Assembly (NCBI GenBank): GCA_949357655.1
Contig: CASHTG010000013.1
Location: 310,001-374,000, forward strand
Direction of reading: 5' to 3'
DNA from: Parascedosporium putredinis
Lineage: Eukaryota; Ascomycota; Sordariomycetes; Microascales; Microascaceae
DNA: 64,000 bases
Part shown: positions 10,679 through 20,503 of the stretch, in pieces
How the letters are laid out: each line of letters opens with the position of its first letter
Position numbering within the stretch: position 1 is the stretch's first letter
Made by a program: the position numbers and the translations under genes
Notes under the pieces: model-generated
Seen by the model: only the letters and a program-made list of their open reading frames with translations
Database searches by the model: none
Told to the model about the DNA's origin: nothing

Positions 10679-12646
10679 TCAACTATAGCCAGACACGAGG
10701 TCTTGCCGCGACTCCGCCATGGCCACCTCTTTCAGGTCAATGACGGGCCAGAATTTCTCGTCGCTCGTCGGCACCTCCTTCACGCCCGGCTGCCAGCTAC
10801 CCACGCCGGCCGCGCCGTACGCGAGTCTTTGAAGCTGCAGCGTACTGTCAAAGACCCAGGCCAGCATCCTGTCCTGGTCCGCACCGCGCGCACGGCGCAG
10901 GGCCGCGGCGATGGGCTCGATCAACGTGGCAATCAGTATGACGGAGGCGCCGACGGCGAATACGACGACGATGGCGAGAAAATCAAAGTTGCGCACCCCG
11001 GCGGCGTTGCTGTACCTCTGGCTCCGGCAGTCCCGGACAAAGTTGGGGTTCACGATCGGGCTAAAATAGCCTAGCAACCGCGCGTCCGTCTGCGGAGTGG
11101 AGGACTCGACGGCGTCGGCCTGGGCGAGGTACACGGCCATGCCGAACCAGCGCTTCACCTCCTCGCGCCAGTGGTCGGCGGCGAGGGTTTCGTACTGCTT
11201 GCCTTGAAAGACGGTGCGTCCGGCCGCGACGACGTCGCCCGTGGCCAGGGGTACGATGCTGCCGATATCGGATCCTATCGAGTTGAGCATGATGCGTAGC
11301 GCCGTGGCATTTTGGCGCGGGTTCATGCCGAGACGGTCACAGATGGTGACGTGGTCGTCGTAGGGCGTGAACCTTTTGCAACTCGTGGGAGGGGGCAGGG
11401 TGGGGTTGCAGATTTCGTGTTCCTCGATGCAGGCTAGCACTTGGACGGGGTTGGCGAGCACGTTGTCGCCGAACACGGGATCGCTCGAGGGCACGATATT
11501 TACGACGCCGTTGGTCGCCAGGAAGAGGATGGACGCGGTAATGTTGTGGTCGGTCGAGGTTCCAATAATGGTGTTATTGGCAAGCCATTCGGTGTAGCCA
11601 TACGGGACTCCGGCCGAGTCGTAAAAGGTTCCCCTATCCAGCCAGCTCGGTCAGCTTTGTGTCCTGATGACTACAATGACGTTGGGGTGGGCTAGAAACA
11701 AGACACTTACGCGACACGGTAGTTATCAAAGGTCCGCAGGCTCGCGGGGTAAGAAAAGGTGTGTTCTTGGCCCCCTTGGAAGAACGGCATTGGCCCATAC
11801 ATGAACAATGTGTTATTTGCCCCATCCAACATGACCTGGTTGTTCTGGATGGGAGAGCAGCGTGCCGCTCGCTTATATCTAACTCTGTCCTCAGGCACGG
11901 CATTGACGCCTAGATCGAGATTCGAATCCATCATTACGGACAGCCGCATAGGTACGGTGTTGGTCGTAAGGCAGAGGCCCGGGTCAGCAAACGGGCAGAC
12001 ATCGTCCTCGACAAGTATGGGGATCCGGGGCTGTGCGTAGTTGCCACACTCGGGTGCCGTAATATCCGCGCCGTCGGCGTAGCACTTGCGCTGATAGACC
12101 ATGGCGGCCTCGAGCCGGTTTTTAGCGTAGATCGTGCCGGCCTGGCTCGAGCCCACATCTTCGTCGGGCGAAGCAGGCTGGAGAAAAATATTGCACGTGT
12201 CGGTATCGACGAGAAACTGCTGACCAGCCGCAGACCAAGTCAGCGAGATGAAGAGCTGGGCCAACGTCGAGCCGACAAAAAGAGAAACGCGGCCAAGAAG
12301 ATGCCCGCCAGACGTCGCGCGACGCGGGCGAAACCGATGCGTGTGCGCCAGGCACTACCAATCTGGAAAAGAAGGTGAAGCGCCTGCACAAGACCGGCGC
12401 TGTTGCGCAGGATAGCCTGCGCCTGGTGATGGAGGCCGTCGTGGAGTTTGTCCGTGGCTCGGAACTGGTGCAGGGAGAAGCGCACGATGTTCCAGCCGCT
12501 GAGGCTCGCCACGCCGACGAAGATGACGAGGAAGGACGCCAGCACGCCAGCCTCGGTCTCGTTGAGGGTGAGGGTGAACCGGCCGCCCTCGGCAAAGTTT
12601 CTCCACAGCCCGATATAGGGGCGCGGAGGGTCGGATTGAACGACAT
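10679..12646 (-). CDS. Polytopic membrane protein of unknown function
   Basis: About 630 residues in two exons, 12646-11711 and 11633-10679, split by a 77-nt intron (GTAAGTG...GGATAG). The N-terminus has an aromatic/basic start (after MSFNPTLRAP) followed by transmembrane segments around LASFLVIFVGVASL and SLFVGSTLAQLFISL. A long loop with several cysteines and N-glycosylation sites (NNT, NIT) follows, probably extracellular. Near the C-terminus is another segment (FLAIVVVFAVGASVILIATL). I know the general look of this family from fungal genomes, but no function is established. One base is missing in a CCCC run near 12620 and another near 12288; both repairs join conserved-looking membrane sequence. 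Start chosen at the only ATG giving the hydrophilic head before the first segment. Confidence 0.7.
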
Positions 12647-14592
12647 GGTCCGGTCACCGAGAAGTGAACCAGTTTTTGTTGACAATCAAGAGAGCGGCAC
12701 GAGAAAATGTGGAGAAGAGCGACAACAACACATGGAATGGGCAAGGGAAACCTTGGAGATGGAACTACCGCGCATCTTGATTCTTGATCGTCTAAGAAAG
12801 CCTCCGATGAAGAAGTTCCCAACAGCGATGATCTTGCCTGGGACGTGTTCTGCCGTGTCTGGCACCGAACTGTCGCATGTGCACTTCAGAGAGTCATCTT
12901 CTCGGCGGCAGGAAGAGACTCTTGGCGTTAGACGCAGGGGAGCGGCGCAGCAAACGGGCGACATCCGAGCTCGGTTTCGAGCATGCGTTGCGCACATTGG
13001 TGGTGCTGCGACTACTGATTGGTCCCATTCCAGTTGCTGAAACGCGATTTTAAAGTCCGGCGTGTTCGACAGGAGGAGGCACAGGAAAGAGGGCGTACGC
13101 TGCGTTGCACAATGGCTGAGGCCGCTGACAAGATGAAACAGGATAAACAAAAATGGCGGTAGTGGATTAACTGTTCGTGGAACCATCAATTGGAAATTCG
13201 AGAAAGTGCTTAGACTCGACTTGGCGACTAGTTCGAGATTGCGACATGGAGAACCGGTGGCCTTTGACCCCAATCAAGATTGGAAAATTATGTTAGAGGG
13301 CTCTATGACGGTAGCCAGAGATAGGTAATTGTATTCTATTTCCCGGCTTTAAGGGTGATAGATGCAAAGGGGCAGGATTCTCTGTTAGTAAGGACAGATA
13401 GAATACTCCGCTAGATACTGGAGGACGTTGACCAGTCGCAAGTGACTACGGAAGATGACTAGGCGTCGTCGTACCCATCCGCTCTGTATATTTTTTTTAG
13501 GAACTTTGTCCCAGCTCTTTGAGTATCGCGCCGCTGGTCCAGCGTCATTGCCCATGCATTCACTCTGGGGGTTATCCCCGTGCAAGCATTATTTGCACTT
13601 GAAGTCACTTAACTGTTAAGTGCATAAAAGTGTAAATCTTTGTTGAATAGAGATGTGGATTCTCCTTGGCGGCGTTAAAAGATCACCAGCCAACGCCGTC
13701 AAGGTTCTTGGATGTTTAAAATCACCGTATTCCATCCTTAGAGACTCGGAGAGAGTGTATGTACCTCGGTAGACTTACCCTTGGTTTCTAGCTCGTTACG
13801 CTTAGCTCATTAAAGTTGGTCTGGTTCGCAATTGTAGTGATGTAATCACCACCACCAAAGACAACGAGTTCATAAGAGGTGCTCGAATAACCCGGTTCAG
13901 CGGGCAAATAAGGAGATGTGCCTCCGACAACCAACTCATCTCGCTGTATATTTGGGAGATCGTGAAAGAGAAAAACATCAATTGATCTTCACATCCGCGG
14001 CGTAGGAATGCGTCGACTTACCTCGTATCTTCTAGTCTCCCGAGTTGCCGACTTTTATTCTAACTGGCCCGCGTGCCTTATCACTCTCGAGAGTAAAGAG
14101 ATCATCTCGGACAAAGCACAAGAGTTTCCCCTTTTCATCAGACCCTCTCGTCGATCTCCGAGACCAGTAGAGCATAGCCACAATTCCTCGCGTCGTCATC
14201 TTCGCCATCGTTTCCATCGATCTCGCTTTTGATCCTAGATAATGCGAGCCTTCAAGTAGGCCAAGTGGAACAAGATACATCGCGGAGGGCCCTGTTCTAT
14301 TTTATGTTCTTTTTGTTCTGCCCTGACGCTAAGAATACATTGTGGGTCGTCCCAATGCTTGTTTTCTCCCTTTTCCCAAGGGTTTAGGAGAGAATTAACC
14401 AATGGCATGCGAGCATAAAGACGCGTCAGGGAAAAAGCCGCCCCGACCGAAAAATCGTGCGAGATCCAAAAAGCGAAATGCGAGTACGGCGGACCAATCA
14501 CGAGCCACACGCCCAAACTGAGCTTTTGAGCCCGCATCGGAACCTCGCAACCGGTAGTAGAGCAGGTTTGCAAATACGCTCCTAGATTGAGA
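12647..14592. other. Intergenic, no supported gene
   Basis: About 2 kb between two divergent genes. Contains a perfect 8-bp palindrome CACTTAAC-T-GTTAAGTG (13606-13622) and an 8-T run near 13490. Open frames such as 12686-13273 (minus) and 14395-14724 (minus) lack domains or family-like sequence. Promoters of both neighbours should lie at its ends. Confidence 0.45.
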
Positions 14593-14600
14593 TATATATA
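14593..14600 (+). promoter_or_regulatory. TATA-like element upstream of RTA1-like gene
   Basis: TATATATA about 145 bases before the ATG at 14745, followed by a pyrimidine-rich leader. Placement fits a core promoter. Confidence 0.4.
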
Positions 14601-14744
14601 CCGAAATCCATGGCCCTTTTGGATTGTAATTGCGATTCTTCTTGGTGTGCTTTCCTTGTCGTCCCTTTCCGTGCTCCATCACGACCTCTCTCGCTGTATC
14701 CAAATCCCCATTCCTAGCCATCACTCACACTCCGTGTATCTTAC

Positions 14745-15642
14745 ATGATGGCCAACGAGTTCAAATTCTACCAGTACTCGCCCTCGTCGGCGGCGGCCAT
14801 AATTTTGGCATCGCCTTTGGTCTGGCTACCCTGGGGCACTTGTTTATTGTTGTGCGCAAGCGGTCTTGGTTCTTTTGCGCCTTTCTCATCGGTGGCCTGC
14901 GTACGTCTATCCTCGTCCAGTCTCCCTTGACTGCCCGACTCCGCACGCTAAACTAACTCTTTGTTCTTTCTTTTTCTCTACAGTTGAAACGGCAGGGTAT
15001 ATTGCCCGATTCGTGTCCTGCAGCGACGAATCTGCCCTCGGTCCCTTCATCGTGCAAACGATCTGCATTCTCGTCGCGCCCGCGCTCTTCGCCGCCTCCG
15101 TGTACATGATCCTCGGCCGACTGATTCTCCACCTCAACGCTGCGTCAATCTCCCCCATATCGCCGCGATGGCTCACGAAGATATTTGTCGGCGGCGACGT
15201 GGCGTCCTTCCTGATCCAAGTCTTTGGAAGCGGCATGCTGTCGAATGCCAAGACCACCAGCACGGGCCAGACGGTCATTCTCATCGGTCTCATCGTACAA
15301 ATCTTGTTCTTTGGCTTGTTCATGGTCGTCACGGTCGTTTTCCACCGACGCTTCGTGCAGGCCGGCATGGATCTGCGGAGGGAGCCGCAGCGGCGCGGAC
15401 AAATTGGCTGGAAGCACATCATCTACGTGCTGTACCTCGTGAGCGGCTTGATCTTTGTGCGTTCCGTCTTCCGCCTGGTCGAGTACGCGCAGGGCCACGA
15501 GGGAGCGCTGTTGTCCAACGAGGTGTTCCTCTACATCTTTGACTCGGTGCTGATGCTGGGCGTGATGGTCGTCCTCTTGTTTTATCACCCCACCAAGTTG
15601 TTGACTGGGCGCAAGGATGACATAGCATTTGAGAGTCTTTGA
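14745..15642 (+). CDS. RTA1-like lipid-translocating membrane protein
   Basis: Member of the fungal RTA1/RSB1 family, seven-transmembrane proteins linked to sphingoid-base or sterol-drug resistance; about 271 residues. Exon 1 (14745-14900) starts MANEFKFYQYSPSSAAAI and contains the first helix. A canonical intron (GTACGT...CTAAC...CTACAG) leads to exon 2 (14984-15642). Family signatures seen: YSPSSAAA at the N-terminus, an aromatic/basic loop (RKRSWFF), GGLxETAGYIARF, LGPFIVQTICILVAPALFAASVYM, and the late FRLVEYAQG. One base is missing in a TTTT run near 14799, exactly where AAII should run into FGIAFG. Plasma membrane location expected. Lies convergent with the Zn2Cys6 gene at 16144; a regulator/transporter pairing is possible but unproven. 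Confidence 0.9.
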
Positions 15643-16143
15643 AAGATGTTTAGGTAAATAGAATAGTGCAACCATGGATAGATCCTAGGAGTGTGGGACC
15701 GGTTGTTGCCGATCCCCCATGGCGTAAAATACATGTAAAGACATGTACAATAGATCCGATGAGGTTAAATTGCAGACAGTAAGACTGGCCTTCCCTTAGT
15801 ATATATATCTTCCGACCCGCACAGCGATGTATTGTACCCAATGTAACATAGAGTACGACCTGTCAGAATGGGGCTACAGAGTGCGCCTATACGCATTTAT
15901 CCCAGTCATTATTACATTACCTATATGTCTATGCGAATAACCTGCGCCCCCTCCCCTGTATTTAAAGTGTATTGCAGATGCGAAAAACGCTGTTCAGTGC
16001 ATGCGAGCCCTCGGGCAGCTGAGTGTATCTTGGTACCTCCGGACCTGGGCTATCATCGCACAAGGTTTGAGGCCGCCAATTTGAAAATGACAAGTCCAAT
16101 ACGTGTCACCGAGATAGCCTCGTGCAGCCTCTAAAACGTGCTA
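15643..16143. other. Convergent 3' intergenic gap
   Basis: Shared 3' region of the RTA1-like gene and the Zn2Cys6 gene. A/T-rich, with TACATGTA-like short palindromes; no gene or repeat recognised. Confidence 0.45.
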
Positions 16144-17517
16144 TTATGAGTAGAGATTCGGTAACGAAGAGGGGCTGGCGTCCGCTTCCTGGGAAGCCAT
16201 CACTTGTTGTTTCATAAAAGCCACCCGTTCCTCCGGGTTCTCCGCCATGACGGACGCCCTAGCAATCTCGATAGACCCGGCCCACTCCTCCCCCAGCACT
16301 TCCCCGATCTTGCGCATATCCCGCTCCACCACGCCGTCGTAGAGCCACACCGCCGGCAAAAGCTTCAAGAACGCGAGGTAGTACGTGACGAGCACGAGAG
16401 CCCTTGGTCGCCCTAGGCGCACCATTTCCACGAATTTCGCGGACCCGTAGGTAAAGGGCCACGCCCTCACCCTCAGCTGGATCCACGGCACGAGGTGCGG
16501 CGCCAGCAACATGCCGAAAAGTTTGCCGATGCCCTCGGCCGCTGTGTCCAGAGCAACCCGAAAGGGCACGTCGGGGTCGTTCTCGTCACAGATGCGGAGC
16601 GCTTCAGCGAGAGATTCGGGAATGAGGACGGGTACGGGTCCGTGGTCGATATGGCCCATAGCGTGGACGGTCGGGGGCATGCCGTACTGCGCGCGGCCGT
16701 GGGCTTGACCGCGCCGCTTGTCGAGGAGCGCGCGGGAGCCTAGAGGCATGGCTAACCAATTCGTGATCCACAGACCCTGGTAGTTCGTCACGCGGTCGGC
16801 GGCGAGAGACGTCGCGCTAAGGAGGGTGGACGCCGCAATCAGCGCCGGAAGGCTCTGTTCTTGGCCCTTGGTGAGCTCGCGCCGCAGGTTGCGGATGGCG
16901 TTGTACCTATACTCGAGCACTCTCGGGCCCATGTTAAACCCCGTGCACTCGAGGTGGATGATGGACGTAGAGAGCAAAGTGTCCATGAGAAACGGGTGTT
17001 TAAACGCGAGCTCCGGTACTTCTTTGCGCAGCACCTGCGACACGCTCGTGTTGAACTGGAGGGCCCCCACGAGGGAATCCACCATGGCGCTGTCGTAGTT
17101 GTGCATCAAGCGTAGCTTGAGAAGCTGGTCCGAACACAGGCTGACCGGGCAGCAATGGCCTAGCCGCGCTTCAGCGGGCAACGCAGCTTGGCCCACACAC
17201 CGCGTGTCTTCGGCTACCTCCTCGGCGGCCGGTGTCAACGCGGCCGTAGAAGTAAGATGGGATTTCCTCTTGGCTGCCGCTACGTAGACGCAAACCACAT
17301 TGCGCCTGTCGCAATTACGACATTGCGGTTTAGCTTCATCGCACTTTGATTACTATGCATCAGCCTCGACGTTGCTTCATCTTGGAACAAGGGTTGAATC
17401 TCAACGCACCTTGACGCGCCGAGTCTTGCACTCGAGACAGCCTTTTCTCGATTTCGAATGCGGGCGCATGCGAGGCACCTTGGAGGCGCTGGGCGAGCCG
17501 GACTGCTGCGTCGACAT
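16144..17517 (-). CDS. Zn(II)2Cys6 transcription factor
   Basis: Intact fungal binuclear-cluster transcription factor of 435 residues, one of the few genes here with no frameshift. Exon 1 (17517-17410) and exon 2 (17343-16144) are separated by a 66-nt intron that cuts the zinc cluster. The joined motif is C-x2-C-x6-C-x6-C-x2-C-x6-C (starting GCLECKTRRVK), at about residues 27-54. A short linker rich in Ala/Thr follows, then a C-terminal domain of the type found in sterol-uptake-control-like regulators (HNYDSAMVDSL, LAFKHPFLMDTLLSTSIIHL, RYNAIRNLRREL). Expected nuclear, binding CGG half sites. Start is the first ATG with a serine/proline-rich head. Convergent with the RTA1-like transporter; its target is unknown. 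Confidence 0.92.
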
Positions 17518-17716
17518 TGTCTCCTGAACGTGAAGCTGGGTTCATTTATTCAAAGTCGACTCTCCGTCTGGCCCCGGCTTGGCGACGGCCCATAATCTTT
17601 GCGGGTTGAAGGATTGTGCTGACTAATGGAGTGACGCGTCATGGCCAGTTTCAAAAGACAGCGTGCAAGTGTCATGGGCCGTCTACACTACAATGATGCA
17701 TTGAATCATAGATTTA

Positions 17717-17831
17717 TGGATATAATGCTCGTATTCGCTGCTTCGATCCTTCCTGTGATTTGTTTCTATGGGACAATCCTACTGCCTTGATAGATCAAAT
17801 GTCTACATATAAATGGAAACGCCATCCAGAC
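17717..17831 (-). repeat. Degenerate LTR fragment (copia-like family)
   Basis: Matches the other LTR copies in this window (TCGTATTCGCTGCTT, then a TGTTTCTA-like stretch, then GGAAACGCCATCC) but lacks the middle section and has many substitutions. Oldest-looking copy of the group. Confidence 0.6.
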
Positions 17832-17834
17832 CTT

Positions 17835-18361
17835 TGTATTGAACAGAGGGCAAAATATGGGGGTAAAATGTATTGAACAGGGGGAAAACGTGTTCGTATT
17901 CGCTCCTTGGATCCTTCCAATAGATCCGTTTCTACAGGGGAATTCCTGCCCCTTTTATAGATGATATTTCTGGGATATCTACATGATCCGGCCTTACTTG
18001 CCGTTCCGGATGCCCTCGGTTCCATTCGGTTGGATATAAAGGTAAACGCCATCCGGATATAGATCGGGCACGAAACGCTGCCCGAATTCGGTAATGTTCG
18101 GATATCCCATCCTTCCACCCTTCAACAAAATGCTGTTCGTATTCGCTGCTTGGAACCCTTTCTAGGACCCGTTTCTACAGAGGAATTCCTGCCCCTTTTA
18201 TAGATGATATTTCTGGGATATTTACATGGTCCATCTTCCGTTTCCACTTCGGATGAATACCGGTCGGATACAGAGGTAAATCCCATCCGAATATGGACCT
18301 TGCAGGAAACGCTTCCGAATTCGGTATGATTTCGGATGTCCCATGTTTCCATCCTTCAACA
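17835..18361 (-). mobile_element. Older LTR interrupted by a younger LTR
   Basis: LTR of about 268 bp in two pieces, 17835-17868 and 18128-18361, read on the minus strand from TGTTGAAGGATGG to CAATACA. The two pieces join to the same order seen in the plus-strand copy at 43426-43675 (GGGGGTAAAATGCTGTTC). A second full LTR sits between them. A purine-rich tract (GAAGGATCAAAG on the minus strand) lies next to its start, as a polypurine tract should if this is the 3' LTR of the Gag-bearing relic to the right. Confidence 0.7.
17869..18127 (-). mobile_element. Nested solo LTR
   Basis: Complete 259-bp LTR with TG...CA ends (minus-strand reading TGTTGAAGGGTGG ... GTTCAATACA) inserted inside the older LTR at its A run. 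Flanks are AAAA on the left and AAA on the right, compatible with a short A-rich target duplication. No internal region remains. Confidence 0.7.
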
Positions 18362-19205
18362 CTTTGATCCTTCGGCTGCACATCAGATCTAGATCCTTCA
18401 ACACCCCGGCACCAAGAAAACAGCTTATGTCGGGCGAGTTTAACACATGCCCTGAGGGCGTCTGATCGCAGCGCAATGCAGATTGATACATGATAAATCC
18501 TATCTTCCCCCGGTGTCTAATATTGGTGATTTTGGGAGAGCTTTTCTTCTTCCTCTGCCTTTGTTGGTCTTGTTTCCATTACGATATTGGTTGGTTTCAT
18601 CTCCGACGTGATCCTGTGTTTCGTAGCGTTCGTGGGTTAATGTATAACTGTTCTCGAATGAAATCAACGAGATCTTCGATGGACGCCTTCATCGATATCC
18701 CATCCAGAATGTGGTCTGGGATGGATAAACAAATGAGTTCTTTTAGTCTACGTTCTTGGGTTATGAACCTTTGGAAATCCTCTGCCTTGTCCCGGTATAT
18801 AAGCATCATGATCTCGAAGTATGCTATTGCTCCGCTGTCTGCAGAACGTTCTGGAATTTCGGGAAATTCAGGCTTCATTGGACGTGGGATGACTTCAGTT
18901 TCATCATGCGCATCATCCCCACGAATAGATGGAAGGTCATAGTAGTCAAGAATCCCATGGATGGAAGAGTAGACCCGTAGTGCCTGATACCAGGTAGGAA
19001 AATCCTGTGCCTTAGAAAGTGTGGGGAATCGGAATTCGTTGGTCGGCATCGTTGGAATGGTATCTGGAAAAGGATGATGTTGGACGTTCGTCGTGGATAG
19101 TCTCTGGTTGCTATGTCCGATATTTAGTGGCGGTTCCGGCCCGGTTCGCTTCTTCCTTCTGTGAAAAGCGGGGTGTCTGGTATTGTGGGTAATTGTGGTA
19201 ACAGT
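18362..19205 (-). mobile_element. Internal remnant of a copia-like retrotransposon
   Basis: Sequence between the LTR copies, carrying the Gag fragment at 18597-19049 (minus). No protease, integrase or reverse transcriptase motif is visible, so the element is a truncated, non-autonomous relic. I see no convincing primer-binding site. Confidence 0.6.
18597..19049 (-). pseudogene. Ty1/copia-type Gag fragment
   Basis: Open frame of 150 codons. The start (FRFPTLSKAQDFPTWYQALRVY) and the helical middle resemble the N-terminal part of Gag polyproteins of fungal Ty1/copia elements. It ends in an Arg-rich stretch without the zinc knuckle or Pol region, so it is only the first part of Gag. Flanked on both sides by LTR copies of one family. 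No strong excess of TA or stop codons, so the fragment has not been heavily hit by repeat-induced point mutation. Confidence 0.65.
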
Positions 19206-19460
19206 CTGTTCGCATTCGCTGCTTAGATGCTCTTTTTGGGACTCGTTCTATGGGATACGGCTACAGCTTATATAGTCCAGATCTGGGATCCATACTAGCG
19301 TTTGACGTACGGATCGGCGATGCCGAAGATCTGGATGTCGGATATACCGATATCCAAATGGACCCTAGTATGGAACCCGTTCCAGATCTATGGATATATA
19401 CTGTAGATATCCCACAGAAACGGATCCCAAGAAGAGGATCCAAGCAGCGAATACGAACAG
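19206..19460. repeat. Imperfect foldback built from two inverted LTR ends
   Basis: The left arm starts CTGTTCGCATTCGCTGCTTAG and the right arm is its near reverse complement ending CAAGCAGCGAATACGAACAG. Similarity continues inward for about 100 bases per arm (CTACAG, AGATCTGG, CCATACTAG) at about 80% identity by eye. Both arms end in the sequence found at the 3' ends of the other LTR copies. This is either two LTRs joined head to head or a foldback element derived from them. Confidence 0.7.
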
Positions 19461-19555
19461 CATCTTACCCCATATTTTCCCTCTGTTCAATAATAACTAC
19501 CAGTGAATGGATACTTGAGACATCCACACTCCCAAATGTTGAACGATAGAATTGA

Positions 19556-19766
19556 TGCATTGAACAGAGGGGAAAATGTGTTCGTATTCGCTGCTTGGAT
19601 CTTTCTAATAGATCCGTTTCTACCTCGGTACAGGGGAATTCCTGCCCTATACATGGCATTTCTGGGATATTTACATGATGGGTCAACAACCGCCATCCTG
19701 TTGGATATCGGCGCCCGGATAGATGCGACATATGTTCAGATACCCCTATCCCTCCATCCTTCACCA
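19556..19766 (-). mobile_element. LTR copy, internally shortened
   Basis: Minus-strand reading from TGGTGAAGGATGG to GTTCAATGCA, about 211 bp. It has the shared core (TGTTCGTATTCGCTGCTTGGATC, TAGATCCGTTTCTAC, GGGGAATTCCTGCCC, TTTCTGGGATATTTACATGAT in plus reading). It could be the 5' LTR of the Gag relic to its left. Confidence 0.65.
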
Positions 19767-20503
19767 AATAAATGGAGGGCCGATGGAAGAATTATCGTCC
19801 CTAGGAGGGCCGGGACTGACGAACCTGCGAGGAACGGTTCTCCCGCAGTTCCTTGGTTCAAAGGCTTCATTTTTAGGGACTGTTATTGTTGGATCAAGCA
19901 GTTCCAATTCTCCAACAGTCCCATAGTGAGGAACATTTCTACTTTTGAGAAACGTGGAGAGGAGCCGCGCCCGTGCGATCACTTAGGTAAAGGCTACGGA
20001 AGCTCTCTACTGCATCTACTTGTTCCCCATATTATACGTACCTACAAAACAGGAAGAAATACTATCCTACTGACACGCTCAACTCTTGTTCAATCTCCAT
20101 GACGGTTACCGGTTTTACAGATTTATATCTACCCTATTTTCAAACTTGAGATCTGGAGCCTTGTACCCTGTTTGTTACTGGCTGAGAAATGGACCCGTTC
20201 TCGATGGGTAGTGTCCCAGGGACCCAAGGGCTTGGAGTTGTAGGTTCACGGTTAGGTATCCGCACCAATGCGGTTGCTCAAGCCCTAGTTCTACAAATGG
20301 CGAAGACTGGCCTGTTAACAGGAAATCTTCTGGAATTCGAAATAAAGGATTTGTATTAAAGCTATTCGACCCATTGTCATGAGTCGGTTCTAAAGAATAT
20401 CAAGATCTACACGTGGTGAGTTGAGATGTATATAAATAGTTGATACCAATACCTCTAATAACCTCGCGGTTGGTACTGTTTGTTCTCTCGTAGCACACGT
20501 CTA
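19767..20503. other. Intergenic, no supported gene
   Basis: About 740 bases, A/T-rich near the right end. The frame 19503-20102 (plus) runs through LTR sequence and is not a gene. Nothing else recognised. Confidence 0.45.

Noticed and set aside
12686..13273. 195-codon minus-strand open frame
   Set aside because: It overlaps the promoter of the membrane-protein gene and has no recognisable domain or family-like segment.
13606..13622. Short palindrome CACTTAAC-T-GTTAAGTG
   Set aside because: Eight-base arms are expected by chance in 64 kb; no context supports a function.
19503..20102. 199-codon plus-strand frame
   Set aside because: Runs through LTR sequence shared with other copies, so it is repeat DNA read by chance.
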